A stretch of 64,000 nt of DNA from the NCBI GenBank assembly GCA_031308135.1, contig JAHLJT010000631.1:196654685-196718684 (forward strand), written 5' to 3'. Position 1 is the stretch's first letter. Every line of letters starts with the position of its first letter. Origin of the DNA: Acheta domesticus (lineage: Eukaryota; Arthropoda; Insecta; Orthoptera; Gryllidae). Positions 1 through 12,780 of this stretch are shown here, piece by piece. Under the pieces are notes generated by a model. The model searched no databases. It was not told the origin of the DNA and was given only the letters and a program-made list of their open reading frames with translations. The translations under genes and the position numbers were made by a program.

Positions 1-115
1 GGCGTACAAAGGATTTTTCTCGCCCTTAAAAATCCACTGCTTCGATCGGGTTTGAACCAACAATCTTGGATACAACAACTCGGTACGCCGACCGTTATAC
101 CATCGAATCCGCAAA
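1..115 (-). repeat. tRNA-derived SINE, copy 1 (cut by window start)
   Basis: On the minus strand this reads as a tRNA-like unit. An A-box-like TGGTATAACGGTCGG is followed about 30 bases later by a B-box-like GGTTCAAACCC, and TTCGAT and ATCGAA at the two ends can pair as an acceptor stem. A tail of non-tRNA sequence follows and runs off the window. A diverged relative lies at about 6,285-6,405 in the same orientation, so a SINE is more likely than a functional tRNA gene. The tRNA of origin is not assigned. Confidence 0.55.
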
Positions 116-116
116 T

Positions 117-339
117 CGGTTTGAGTAACTCTGCCCCTCAAGGCCCTACAGCTGCGATGGAATATCACACTGCATTTCGCGTCTTTCTCGGTCATACCGC
201 TAGACGTGGCATTATCGCAAGCACTGCTTGATACGGTCGCGATCTTGCGATATCTAGCGGAACGCCTGAGAATGACGCGTACTACCGTGACATATTCCAT
301 CATGAAGATAGGTCTTGAGGGGCAAAGTTACAAAAACCG
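117..339. mobile_element. Foldback (palindromic) MITE, 223 bp
   Basis: The two halves are inverted copies of each other. Both ends begin CGGTTT..GTAACT.TGCCCCTCAAG when read inward, and the similarity continues through GATGGAATAT and CCGCTAGA to a short centre near 225-232. Arms are about 105 bp and judged by eye to be 75-80% alike. There is no coding capacity. No clear target-site duplication was seen (left flank ccgcaaat, right flank cactatag), so the superfamily is unknown. Confidence 0.7.
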
Positions 340-2000
340 CACTATAGGTCGGCGGTGGCGGTAACCCGCTGGACGATCCTGTCCGGGCTCAGAGCGCAGA
401 TAATACTTTCGATCCCTACCCTCTGGCGCGGCGCGGCAGAGGACAGGAACTGCCAATAAGCCACTCCTGACGCCGCGGCGCGCGGCGCGTGGCCGGGGGA
501 AGTTCCGTCTCTCGCCTGCGGGCTGAGTGACGTGCAGCTGCAATCGGAGCGGCCATGTGTCATTCCGACGCGGCGCGAGGAGAGAGAAAGGCGGGTCTTA
601 GCGGGCGCACTTGTTCTCTGCAATCGTCGCGCTGCAAATGTGATTTTCCACGACGGGAGACGTGTATTGACAATGTGATGGATGAAATATGACAAAATGG
701 AACGAAATATTTCGCCGGGGTGGACAATGGAGGATTAAGATGTTAATTCCTTCTGTGAGTGAAGTTATCGCTTCACGTTTTCGTGTGCTATTTCTTTTAA
801 AATGTGACGTGAATACGTTAATACTTGTAATTTGATTTACCTCTTCACATATTATACCTTTCGTTGCTTAATTCCTCGCTTTATTTTAAAATTTGACATT
901 TGTTTTCAGATAATGATATACTCCCATAACAATTTCCACCTACTTTCCATGTATATTTATGTACGCAAGTCAGTCAAAATCTAAATAATTGTAGTCTGTG
1001 AAGAAATTGTTATTAAATTATTACATTTCAACACTCCGAGTATTCATTAAGAAATTCTGATTATTTTTCTGAATTCCCAACGCTGTTCTCCAATCGACTG
1101 TCATATTTTCCTGCTAAAATTCAATAACTAATAGTCACTGATGATTTATTAATATACATATGTGACGTTCAAATATCACGCAAAATTACCTAAAATTTTC
1201 GTTCTATTTAATTATAAATGTCAATAGAATTCGACACCAATATACAGATTCTCGTCCCAATTTTAAAAGCCTTCTCATCTCTTTTCGTTTTTACATGTTT
1301 CGTATTTTAACATTTCACTCAAGCCCTTTATTTGCAGTTATTTTTTTAGCAATATCGTCAACTTTATGAAGCACATCCGAAATGAAATCACAATATTTTC
1401 AGAAATCCATATGAAATTTTATTATTTTTCATTTAAAACACCGCATATAAATACATATATTTGCCAGTTAAGTGAAAAATCATGTTGTTACATACGGCAG
1501 TTTGATACAAATAAATTCATTGTGAGGTACTACTGAATATTTGATTTTCGAATAGTTTGTGGATGAACTCATTAAACAATTGAAAACATCATTTAAGATT
1601 TAAAGGGCCAAAGACTTTTATTATTGTCAGTGATACAGTGTGGAACATTTTATTTTGGGAATCGAAGAGTTATTTTTTCGTCATTTTTTCATTTCACCGT
1701 TTTATAACGAATGGTAACACCGCTAACAGCATTAATTATATTATTCGTACTTAGTACCTCTTTGAGTGTATACAACTTGTCTCCACTCAATTTCATGCTG
1801 CATTTAGCCCAGTTATTTATTACTGCACGAATTGTCTTTTTTTACGTACTAATACTTTTACATGTACCCTAATGCTTATTCCATTCCAATCCCTAGAATC
1901 CTTCTATAACCAGCAGTATTCAACCTACGCGACCGTTTTCATCCCTACATCGCATTGAAGACACAGTGAAGACACTCGTTCAAACTACTTTTCTGTGCTC
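340..2000. other. Intronic/intergenic DNA, nothing recognised
   Basis: A GC-rich patch at about 430-650 is followed by AT-rich sequence. The open frames over the patch are short and overlap on opposite strands without recognisable motifs. No gene, RNA or complete repeat was identified. Confidence 0.5.
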
Positions 2001-2199
2001 ACATGAAGCAACAGAGTGCGAACATAAATTCTCTAGAAGCAGAGTGCAGTAAAGAAAGCACATCGAGGCCTAAAATACCGCCTAGCATTTCCATAGAGCG
2101 TTCCTTCCGCGCAGTAGATCGTCACAGCATCGCACCGGGCGATCTCGCATCCTTCCCGGGAAACCATTTGCGGGTGACGGCCCACCTCGTTTTCCACCT

Positions 2200-2735
2200 T
2201 TCCATCAGAGCGTCGGGCGCCCCGCCCAGCGTCACCTCGCCCCCGCCCTGCCCTCGTCCCGCCCGCGCCCGCATTGCTAGCTCTGCCTCTCCCAGCTCCG
2301 ATCTTACACGCCTCCACCCTTCCTGTCCCGTCCCGCCTCTCCCAACTCTGCGCTACCCCGTCACGCTCCGCCCCTCACTCTCATCTCTGTCCGCCTCTCT
2401 CCCCGAATCTCCTCTCGCCCTTTTCTCTCGACCAACCGTCTTCCGCACTTCTCTCCTCTTTTTCCACACCCTCCTCTCCCTTGTATCCCATTCCGCCTCT
2501 CTCTACTTCTCTCCAGGCCCTCCCCCGCCTCTCTGCACCCCGACCCACCCCGACTCACACCTTCCGCACACCCAACTCCTCTCCTCACCGCTCCTCCTCT
2601 TCCTTCCCGCCGCCTCCCACCTCTCCCAACATCTCTCCTCCCCGCCCCGTCACGCCTCCCAGCCCTTTCTCCGCCTCTTCCATCCAACGCCTCCGCCCGC
2701 CCCGCCCCTTTCCCCCCGGTGCCTCGACGACCGCG
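2200..2735 (+). repeat. C/T-rich low-complexity tract
   Basis: The + strand is dominated by CCTCTCC, CCGCCTC and TCCCG-type runs for about 500 bases. Overlapping open frames of 222 and 252 codons on +, and others on -, arise because such sequence rarely makes stops; their products are Ser/Pro/Leu-rich and lack domains. A long polypyrimidine strand can adopt triplex or i-motif structures, which is an inference here. Confidence 0.7.
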
Positions 2736-3825
2736 GGCGGCCCGAGATGTGCATTCTTTGACGCTACGCGTCGCAGCTTTTGTCGTCGACGCCGCGTCCT
2801 CGCACTGAACCGTCCATCATACGGCGTCCCTCTAGGGCTCTCCCCCGGCCCCCGCCGCGCCGCGCCGCGCCGCCGTCGCTCCATCACAAGCGACCGCCTG
2901 CCTCGCGCGCGTTCCGAGATGCGAGCACGTGCCTCGGAATGAGTTTTGTTGGAATGTCATGGAACAACTATTACTACACACATTTCAAAAAATTAAACAT
3001 GTGTGTTTCTGAAGGTTGATTTTCCCTATGATGTCGAATAGTTTCACGTTAAAATGATATTTTCAATTATTCTGATTCTCTACTTCTATTCAGTTATCTT
3101 CTATTTTCTATATATATTTTTTTACTGCTTCCACTACTTTCATTACAATGTCATAGAATTCAACCCAAAAGAGGTTAATTTGTTGTATCTCTCCCTTTGG
3201 CGCACTGAACGTAATCATAAAAAAGAAATTTCGTAGATAAGAAATCTCCCATTATTTTTGTTCCAGTTATGTCTCTCAGCTCTGGTAACTGTCTGTTGAT
3301 ATGCAGTTCTGTAATTTCTTTTCACTGTTCCATTATTTTCAACATAGATACATTTATTTTTTATCTGACTGCGGAACGCAAGGAAGCTAACACTTAGATG
3401 CCACATTTGTTCCCATTCATGCATTATGTATAAATATGTGCTACATTTCCTTCTTGTAAGAAAGGGTCACTAAACAATCCATTAGAGTACCTTTCTTTAC
3501 TGAAATTTTAAAAAATTACGTGCTTTAGTGCTCAAATCAAACTTTATCAAAGCATCTTAATTAAATGACTTTTCAAGTAGTCAAACTGCCAATTTTTAAT
3601 TAAATGATACTCTTGACATTATATGATTTCCCTTATGATGATCCAATACGAAAAGTTCTTTGACGAAAGATGCGATGACCCTATCATAAACAACCCAGAA
3701 TAATACACCTCTGTGAGGTCAACCTCGGCCATTGCCTTCATTGTTCTCAGCATTGCCAGAAAGCTATTTCTGCCAATGCCATCAGGATTTTCATCGCTGC
3801 TCCTCTGTCATTTCTCTATAATCCC
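2736..3825. other. Intronic DNA, nothing recognised
   Basis: GC-rich sequence to about 2,940, then AT-rich sequence. Short open frames show no family motif. Confidence 0.4.
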
Positions 3826-3829
3826 ACCA

Positions 3830-4450
3830 CGGCCTCTCAACTGCCTCCACAGAGATCCATAATCACACAAAGCCACCCGCACCACACGCGCTCAGCCACC
3901 CCCGCTCTCCATGCCGCTGCACCAGACGTCGCTCTCGTTGGTGCCATCGCAGGCGCTGTTAGCCTCTGCACCAGCCGCGCCGCTCCCACGCCGCACCAGC
4001 CGGCGGCGATAAGCGCGTGTGGCGGAGAGCGCCAGCCGGCAGAAAGGCGGGGGCGGAGGCCGGGGCGGGGCGAGGAGCGGGGATAGCGGGGAGGGCGGCG
4101 TCGCAGCCGCCCGCAGGAAGTAAGACAAGGGCGGACCGCGCGTGGCGGCCGCTGATAGTGTTTTGCCGACTCGTGTAAACACGGCGGCCGCCCCTCCCCA
4201 CCTCCCCTGCCCCTCCACGCCTCCCCGTCGCGCCGGACAATGGCCGGTTTATGGGCGCGTCGATCGCGCGGCGGCGGGTGCAAGGGTGGGGGGTGAAGCG
4301 GCCCTCCCCGCCCCGCCCCCCGCGCGCTCATCGTGTCGCGTTTGTCATTCTCTCCCTTTGCTGCGCCGCCGCTGCGCCGTCCAGTAAATCACGGCTGGAC
4401 GAGAGGAACCGCTCTTTCCTTGACCGCCTCTGTTGCTCCTCCGCGAAGCT
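3830..4450. other. GC- and CpG-rich island
   Basis: About 600 bases of very GC-rich, CpG-rich sequence stand out from AT-rich flanks. They include G runs near 4,040-4,100 (ggcgggggcgg, gaggccggggcgggg) and GCGGCCGC-type sites at about 4,145 and 4,185. It could be a CpG island of an unseen promoter or exon, or a decayed GC-rich repeat like others in this window. No spliceable exon with a recognisable product was found. Confidence 0.5.
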
Positions 4451-6280
4451 GCCTCTATCTCGGCCCACGACGATCGAGGCTTCACTTAACGATCATCCCG
4501 TGGCGGTGCTTCTTCGCTGCCTCGTTCTTCACATTTCATTGCTGTGTTTTCTCTTATTGTGTTGTCCTTATTCTTTTACTTTTTCGATTCTCTTTTTCTT
4601 TTGTTTATGACCTGTTTCAACGTGTTTTATCTACGTTAGGCTTTGCTTCTCGTTTTTTCCCCTCCGCATTTTATTTGTCGTCACAAGGGAGACATATAAT
4701 ATGTTTCTTTTCAACAATTCTTCGTCGCATTCACTCTCTTTTCAATAGAGCTTTCAAATATTCCTAACTATCAATTCATGTCTCACTCAGATATATATAC
4801 TACTCGTAGAGCTTTATTCTCATTTCTATCTTGGTTTACATTTTTATGCGTGTTAGAGTAGCAATTTCGATGCGATTTGATGTTTTCCCTTTCACGGTAG
4901 TGTCGAAATTACAACTGCACGCTTCAGCGTTTCATTACTTCTCTTGCAAGTTTATTTTCCTTCCTCTTCTTTTTGCGAATTCTCCCTTTTCTCTTCATTC
5001 AACTTCTGATTCAGAGAGAAGGTGTATTTTAGAGAAACTTCTCTTTATCTAGAAATTTGTAGAAATGTTTGTGGGGCAGCCCCGTTTTAGATCTAGACAG
5101 AGTCACTGCATATTTATTGTCTAGTGGTTGCCCTCAACTAACTTTAGTACTTCCAGGGCTTTCAAAAGGAAATAATCCGCAAAATATCACCAGAATCTGC
5201 TACCTCAAAAGTCCCCTGCGGGAGTTTAGTGGAACCTAGTTCAGGCTGCGATTTCAACGGAGACAAGAATAAGAGAGACCCCATATTTTCGCGATTTTGT
5301 GGCTGCACTGCCTTATACAGCAGTTATCTCTCTGTACCAATAAAATTTTAAAATCTATGCTTAAAATGTCTGCTGGTCTGGGTATGAATTGTGTAAGATA
5401 ATGAAGTAATGACAAAACGCGCGTTTTGTATCATAATTTATAGTAGTACGTGTAAAACATGTAGCTTGTAGTAAATACTCACAGAAATTATTTTATTAGC
5501 ACTTTTTGGAAGTGACGCAAATTTTTATGGACTATCCAAATCTGCTTGTCTGTGGCTCTTATTTCGGTACCCCCCACGTGTTATTTCACGATAAACGTTT
5601 ATGCAGTAAAAAATATAGGACAGAAATCTGTGTGATTAGAGATAGGCTTCATAACTAGAGACATCGTAATTAGAGACACTGTCATTACAAACAGGCATCA
5701 CTAAAAGTGATTGACGAAAGGAGAGCACTAACAGTGGTTAAATATTGATCTAAAATTAAGTACTTTCTGAAAATATGTTTTTCTTGAAATTTTAAAATGA
5801 TATCTCTGCTGGCACAGCACTTCACTTGGAATTGCAGTTCTATAGAGGAAATATCCAAGAATCACTCATAAACTCTCGTTTTTGAATTGTTACAAATGTA
5901 TTATGCTTTGAAACATCCTTAAAATTTTATGTAACAACTGTGTATCTGTTTTACTATTCAAAAATCGCCACACTTTTAATAACTGTGAATGTAGATGTTA
6001 ATGTTCTGTACAGCACCAATACATTGCAACTTCGAAAATTCATATACCACAATTCAATTCAATTATGTCTTTTTTACGAGGCGTGGCTTAGATCGTCAAG
6101 CCTGTTCCTCGGCCTAACAAGGCAAATCTCACCAAGGAGTCATCTAGCAACGAAAAACAGTATCACTCAGGTGACGAAACAGACGGTTACAATTTAGCTC
6201 AGAGTCTTCTTTTAGGCTTGAAAATGTTTTACATGTAGTAAATCTGCAACATGGGATAGCCGGCTTAACTACCAATCCTA
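4451..6280. other. Intronic DNA, nothing recognised
   Basis: AT-rich sequence. A small repeated motif aattagagaca occurs near 5,635-5,685. No gene or complete element was identified. Confidence 0.4.
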
Positions 6281-6284
6281 AGGA

Positions 6285-6405
6285 AGGCGTAAAGAAGATT
6301 TTTACCCTTAACAATCCGTGGGCTTCGATCGAGTTCCAACCCGCTAAATTTCTTATAACAGTTCAGTACGCTAAACTTTCCACCACCAAAAAATCGCACG
6401 ATCGT
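6285..6405 (-). repeat. tRNA-derived SINE, diverged copy 2
   Basis: It aligns by eye with positions 1-105: gcgta.aaa.gatttt, then cccttaa.aatcc, then gcttcgatcg.gtt..aacc, then ggtacgc-like sequence, in the same order and orientation. It is more decayed than copy 1. Confidence 0.5.
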
Positions 6406-6568
6406 GGACGTAAGCTTGAAAACATTATTTTATATAGAAGTATATCGTACGTATCCAAGTCTTATGTGTAAGATTTTTGAGTGGCGACGCGATTGCGTCG
6501 ATAGAGAGCCTCGGCGCAAACGTGGGGTGACGGAGTGAGTGACGCCAGCCTTGCTGTGTGTGTTGCAG

Positions 6569-6720
6569 CGCCAGGGCTGCATCCATGGCGAGGAGCTGCC
6601 CTACGTGCTGGGAGCGCCCCTGGTGGGCGGACTGGCGCACTTCCCGCGCAACTACACCAAGGCCGAGGTGTTGCTCGCGGAGGCCACCATGATCTACTGG
6701 AGCAACTTCGCGCGCACCGG
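6569..6720 (+). CDS. Nlg: Neuroligin, internal exon A (C-terminal part of the cholinesterase-like domain)
   Basis: A 152-nt exon encoding 50 full codons plus two bases of a Gly codon. It begins R-Q-G-C-I-H-G-E-E-L-P-Y-V-L-G-A-P and ends W-S-N-F-A-R-T. This is the carboxylesterase-fold segment around the His position (HGEELPYVLG; compare HGDEVPYVFG in vertebrate neuroligins), followed by an N-glycosylation sequon N-Y-T and the IYWSNFARTG strand. The acceptor is ttgctgtgtgtgttgcag and the donor GTGAGC, which gives a phase-2 junction. Neuroligins are postsynaptic membrane proteins that bind neurexins and lack esterase activity; the missing nucleophile would lie in another exon. The exon is strikingly GC-rich within AT-rich DNA. 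The paralogue cannot be assigned. Confidence 0.93.
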
Positions 6721-7794
6721 GTGAGCACCAACCACATGCATGTTGTTAGAGTTATAGCAAATACAAGACACTTTGAAACTTTCTCATACTGTTAATGGGA
6801 GACAACTTCTCACTAGCGAACCTAGTGACGTGATCTGGAAAATCGGCGACAGACTGAAATTTCAATACGAAACCTTTTGGAGTTCTGTGGTTTCTAATAA
6901 TATTATTCACATAACTAGTTGAATGTGGCGTCGCCGACGCTGTAAACTGTTTTAAAATATTTTAATGTGTTGAAGATTTCTTTCTTTCTTCATTTCTTTC
7001 ATGCCAAGCTTTGTTCAGATATGTTCTTACAGTAACTGGCATTGCACTTACCAATGAATCGTAGTATTTGTTAATGTTATACTCCTGCTTAAAAATTTCC
7101 ATCACACAATGGCCTTGTACATTACCTTCAAACGGGATATGAAATGGTAACATTGCAATTTCAAAATTATAATCTTCGTAAAAAAATTCTTGCAGGTATA
7201 TGAACTATGCGAATTGTTAGAATTTAATACAGCTATATTTTTTACGTTATGTTTTCTAATATGAACATAAATGATCGCCTGCAGGCTGTTGTTCTGCTTC
7301 ATTCTCTAATGCTAATAAAAGATCATACTCAATTAATTCGGAAAATTCTGATGCAAAATCGTCTACAATTACATTTGATTCCCCCGATTTGCCTAACACT
7401 TCCATATTTTTGTCCCACATTTTAAGATTTTAAAACTCCACAAACAGTCTGATTTGTGTTCTAAAGGCGAATGCATATAAGCATTAAACGGTTACTATTG
7501 TATTTGTTTATGTGAATAAGCTGTAAGTCACATTACAATGAAAATCGATCTTTGCACGTTTAAGAAAAGTATTGTATAGTATTATTTACAGTTCTTGTTT
7601 CTTTCGTATTCACTTCATGTTCTTCGAATTTAATGTTCCAATGCAATTTCCAAATTCATTATAAAAAATACGCATGAAATACTTCACTCTTCACAACAAC
7701 TGAAATACTTCAGAATTCACAACTTCTTCCTGGTGATATTCATTTAATTTTTTCTCGTTTGTCAAAAATCAGTCTTGCCATCCTCATGGAAGAA

Positions 7795-8095
7795 AATTAT
7801 GGTGTCGTGGACTGAAAACCACGGTAAAATGAGGTTTAATGAACGCCACCTACATAGATCTATTTAGATGGCGTTGGTTTAATTCCCGGCAAACTCACAA
7901 AGATCGCAGCGCCTTAACATGAAAAACATGTTTTTGGAAATTCCTTCGAAACTTGTGCCCAGATGGGAAAACAAATTTTCAATTCCCCATCAGGAGATCA
8001 AGTCACGTCGAATGACACCTCGTGTCTTGATTGGTGCTCGGGAAATGGTCTAGCCGTGAGTGACGGAACTGCACATCTGCATACACGCACAATAG
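7795..8095. repeat. Dispersed repeat, family 3, copy 1
   Basis: It contains a B-box-like GTTGGTTTAATTCCCGG near 7,873 and a segment (AATGACACCTCGTGTC..GGTCTAGCCGTGAGTGAC) that is repeated in diverged form at about 14,600-14,690. It may be a tRNA-derived SINE, but the A box is not clear. Confidence 0.4.
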
Positions 8096-8121
8096 AGGGG
8101 TGACTCAAATACTGTATAGGG

Positions 8122-8244
8122 ATTATTACTATTATTATTATTACTATTATTATTATTATTACTATTATTATTATTATTACTATTATTATTATTATTACTA
8201 TTATTATTATTATTACTATTATTATTACTATTATTATTATTAAT
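8122..8244 (+). repeat. (TAT/TAC)n microsatellite with 18-bp higher order
   Basis: An ATT-type trinucleotide array in which a C variant recurs regularly as TAC followed by five TAT. This gives an 18-bp super-repeat about four times, with shorter spacings at the ends. Confidence 0.9.
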
Positions 8245-8591
8245 TTATTTTTTATTTTATGTATATATATTAAATTTTACATTTTTGGAATATAAATGTA
8301 AATGTGCAAGCAATACGGATCAGTGATTTGATTATTTAATATCTGCATTTTCGTAGAAAATGATAAGTATTTACATATATAAAAATGTGCGTAATATAAA
8401 TGCAAGTGTGCACTAACATGAGAGGTTTTAAAAAAAATAATTTTGGAAAAATTCCTACCAATATTTTAGGGGCTAGGGATATTCACACGTGCATGGACGG
8501 ACGGGATCGGACATATCGACTTACGAATGTTTAAAAAAACATTTTTTCGGTGGGTGTCCTTCAACGTGTATATTTGTTGAAGTCTCTAAAC

Positions 8592-8825
8592 CAATGTTGT
8601 CAAGGTTGATGCCACGAGCGCGAGTCCATGGCAAGAGTGTCGCTACGAAATCACCCCTCCATGCATTTCATTACCCCGCCACCAGAGACAACGCCATCCT
8701 TATTGTAAAACGGAGGGGTTACTAATAGTTCCCTTTCCCCACGTTAGTTGCGCAGACAAGCTCGTGGCATGCTACGGTGCCACGATGCGTGCCACTGTCA
8801 CCAGAAAAAGACCTTGACACCACTG
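8592..8825. mobile_element. hAT-type MITE, 234 bp
   Basis: Terminal inverted repeats CAATGTTGTCAAGGT (left) and CAGTGGTGTCAAGGT (right, read inward) match at 13 of 15 positions. The element is flanked by a perfect 8-bp target duplication CTCTAAAC at 8,584-8,591 and 8,826-8,833. An 8-bp duplication and a CAGNG-like end are hallmarks of the hAT superfamily. No transposase is encoded, so it is non-autonomous. Confidence 0.85.
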
Positions 8826-11429
8826 CTCTAAACCAATTTTCCCCATCATTACATAACTTTGACTAAACTACGTACTCCCTAAATACGCACGTACGGATAT
8901 ATGAAAAAACGACAATGAGTGGCTCACAGGCCTCAAATGTGGTGTTTGTACAAAACAAAGATAAAATGTAATACTCAAAACCAACAATATTGAGCAAAAT
9001 GTATGACTCGTTAACACTATATACTCGCTCCCGCCATTTTATACCAAATGATTTTACACGTTTGGGAAATTTTCAATTGAAAAATATATTCTGAAAATGT
9101 GAAAAGATAATTTGTGGAAGCAGTGTTATTTTCCCCAGAAAGTTTGTTGGAAAACACTGAGATATGCAAACGTATGAGAGCCTATTTTGTATTTGAAAAA
9201 TGTCCTACATTCTCAGTTTTGCACCAGATAAAATTGCATTATTCCACTTCGAAGAACAAAGCAAATGTTTTTACATTCGTCCAACGCTATATTTGTATTT
9301 GGAATACTCTTGGTAAGAGACAAATCAATTGAACAATTTTCATCAGGAAAACTAATTTTACTTGTTTGCTAAATATGCATTCTAATAGTATTACGGAGCT
9401 TCATAGGTAGTTATTTTTCAAATCATCCTCCCGGTAAATAAAATTTGCGTTATTTGTGTGAAATAATCTCAAGGTAATGTGTTGTAATTCAATAATAAAT
9501 ATAGTCACTATTATTTTACTATTATTTTTTTTAAAAAGGTATCATGATTTCAAAGGAATATCGTTGGTATAAACAGCTCTCCATTATATCAACGTTTACG
9601 CTTTGCGTTTGAAATGCAAATAATAGCAATTGGGAAAAGAGCTTCCACAAATTGTTATCCACGAGATTAGATCTTTATATCACAAAACGTCAAAATTATT
9701 GCCCAAGTAGTTCTATGCATTTTGTTGAACATATCAGGGTTATACAAATATTACACTACTCACTTGATGATAATATGTGATTCTTTTCTCGGAATGTCGT
9801 AAAATAAATTGTACACGTAAGAAAATTGCTCTGCAAAATATAACAGCTTTAGTTTTCTATTTTTTGTATTTTTTCGTTGTTCCTTAAGAAAAATCTGAAG
9901 GTTTGTTTTAAATTAAAAATATTGAATCAGATATGCCTACTCTCTTAGCCACTTAAATTAATTCAAATAAATAATCGCACCTATTTGTTTCAAAGTAACT
10001 TCCCTACGTCTTTTGACGATCGTTTTGACTCGTGTCGATAAAGTTTCCTTTCATATTAAAACCTTGTTTCTTCAAATGCTCCTACTGCAGGCCTATATTA
10101 TTTTCTCTCCTAGTAGGTATATTATTAGTAAGTTAATTAATGCGTCACTTTCCTTGCAAAGATTATTTTTTAAGAATGTAACTTTCCGTTTCAAATTTTT
10201 AGTTTTAGTTTATTATTCAGACGTGCATTATGGAGATAAAAAAAGAACTGTACAAGGTAATTAAAATACACCGTCTTAAGTCCAATGCAACTCAGGATAA
10301 GTTCTGGATTGGATGAGATATATCATAAGTTAGAAGGAAAACGTATTCAAAATACACATTTAATAAGATAAATATTTTATGCAAATATTTGCCTCAAAAG
10401 AAACACAAAATACAATCATAGTAATCATTGTCCTACCACCTGGAAAAATGAAACACTTAGAAATAGTACTTATAAATATTGATGTTGAAATTAATGCTCA
10501 ACAATGTAAACACACTGGATACGTCAGTAGATACCACAGTAATCACGTAGGCTTTCAGGGATTGTCCATTCGTCCACTTTGATCGATAGGACTAGTAATC
10601 GTACCAAAGCAAACGCATTATCATAAACACTGGCCAGCTGGTCGAGGAACAAGTCACGTATCACAGTCCTCGGTGTAGACTGGCCAAGCGTATACAGTGG
10701 TATTTGATTGCTCATAAATAGAACTATTTGAAATGTGTGACTACTGTCAACACGATGGTGAACTGCAAAATATAACACGCGTAGATTCAAATGGAAGTAG
10801 ATTGGGGAAACTGCGGCTTTCACAAACAACTCCTTAGTAGAGATTCTATAACTTGCTCACTGTGCATAAGAAAAGCTTATGAGACGGGTACTGAACGTCT
10901 GCACCTGATAGCTTAGTTGGAAACTACGTGCACTTGCAAATAGTGCACTTGCGCACGAAAGTTTACAAGCGGGTACGACGTGCCCTCATGCTTCGAATCT
11001 CTGACAGAGTCTGAATTCTGTCGTTAGCGACAGATACGATTCAGTGTCTGGCACGGTGGAGAGAGGTTAAATTATAGACCATCCACGACGCACGGAGAAT
11101 ATATAGAGCCAATGGGAAGCAGTTACTCTCTCGTATACAAATTGAACGAGAGATGAGAGGAGGTTTCACAGAAAGTTCGCAACATTCGAAGTCTTTCGTT
11201 GCGACATGCGATGCAACGTGGGCTGACAACGGCCTGGCAGTTGCGGTTGGGACGGACGCGTGGGTCAGGGAGTGACCGCCTCCAATGTGACAGGTAGAGC
11301 CATAGTGAAAAGACATGGGTGATCTATTGCGCATCATAGCCAATTGAAGCCAATGAGTATCAGGCACCAATTTGCCCTCACAATGTTAGCGGGGATTTTA
11401 AATGCAGCCAGGCCAGATACCAAAATTTT

Positions 11430-12780
11430 CAGCTGGTGACAAGTCCTTATATACGAAGCAATTTTTACTTTCTAGCTTTAAGAAGGTACTTAAGAAGAGA
11501 AAGTTATGTAATGCTGTGGGGAAAAGGAGTGTATTTTCGGCAGAAAAACTTTTATTGCCGGGCCCTAGTAACGAAAAAGTGGATAAATCCAGTTGCTAAA
11601 TTTATAAAAAGGAATCCTATAACACGTATTGTAGCCAGAATCCATGTTTTGTGAATTCTTGATACCGAAATATCAATTGACGGCAGAGCGTCTGTCTGTG
11701 AACAACGCGAACGGTTAAAGCATTCTGCCTATTTTCTCCAAAATTGATATTTCCCAATTGATCTGGCTAATGTTTAGGCCCTTTGAACCGATATTTTAAT
11801 TTTGGGTGTACTTTACATAAAGCCCATTTCCCCATATTTCCCACATGAAGAACATTTTCAAAATTAAAAAAATGGCTGCATCGTTTTTATTAAATTTTGT
11901 TTTTGGATAGTGTGAAGGATGTTTAAGAGAATGGCGCAAGTCTCATGTTTGTTGAAAAACCTAATTTTTCGAAAATTGGAAAAATTCAAAATTGTTTCGG
12001 CATCTTCCTCCAACTACAATTATGAAAATAGAGATTTTCCCTTAATGAAATCTGTTCCTTAAAGATAGATTTTGAAATAAGGTTATGTACAATTTTTCGA
12101 AAATTTCAGTTCATTTTGCATAATTTTGAATAAAATATAGACAATTTTTAATTTTGTTTAAACAATTTTTTGTCATAAACGGCACTAACAATTTTAATTA
12201 ATTTTTTACATTGGATAGCCCTTAAGAGAATGATGCAGGTCTCATGTTCGTTGAAAATTCTGGTTTTTGGAAATTGCAAAATTTCAAGATATTTTTCGAC
12301 GTGTTCGTACAACTACAATAATTGGGAACCATTCGCTTCTATTCCATTTGTCTTCATAAATATTATGAAGATAAACTTTTTCCTTAATGAAATGTGTTCA
12401 TGAAAAATATCTAAAAATAATGCCGGATTTAATGGTTTGAAAACTTGAGTTTTTTGTGCAAAATTTGGTGTCAAACATAAAGCAATTTTTATTTTCTTTA
12501 AACCATTTTTTCTTAAAAACTGTACATTTTTAAAATAAAATTTGGACCTCAGTAAGCGTAAAAGACACTAAGAGAATGTTGCAGGTATCATGTTTGTTGG
12601 AATGCCTGATTTTTCAAAAATTTCAATAATTAAAAATGTTTCGATGTCAACAATTGTGAAGATACCATTCTTTCTTCATGAAATGTGTTAACCAAAAACA
12701 GATCTTCCAATAAGATCATGTTGATTTTTTTTAAAATATGAGTATATTTTGTGTACAATGGTGACAAATATTTCTCAGCA
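11430..12780. repeat. Dispersed repeat with three internal tandem units (about 300-345 bp)
   Basis: The motif taagagaatg..gcag.t.tcatgtt.gttg recurs at about 11,923, 12,222 and 12,568. Each is followed by aattttt..gaaaatt-type sequence and then a ccttaatgaaat.tgttc motif at about 12,045, 12,380 and 12,670. The leading part (acgaaaaagtggataaatc at 11,570, then gccagaatccatg and cgtctgtctgt) recurs at 21,400-21,540. The sequence is non-coding and the repeat class is unknown. Confidence 0.6.

Noticed and set aside
1..115. Functional tRNA gene
   Set aside because: The anticodon arm is poor, there is no terminator, and a decayed relative is at 6.3 kb; a SINE fits better.
2003..2942. Overlapping + frames of 252 and 222 codons
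   Set aside because: They lie over a pyrimidine-rich tract; products are Ser/Pro-rich in every frame.
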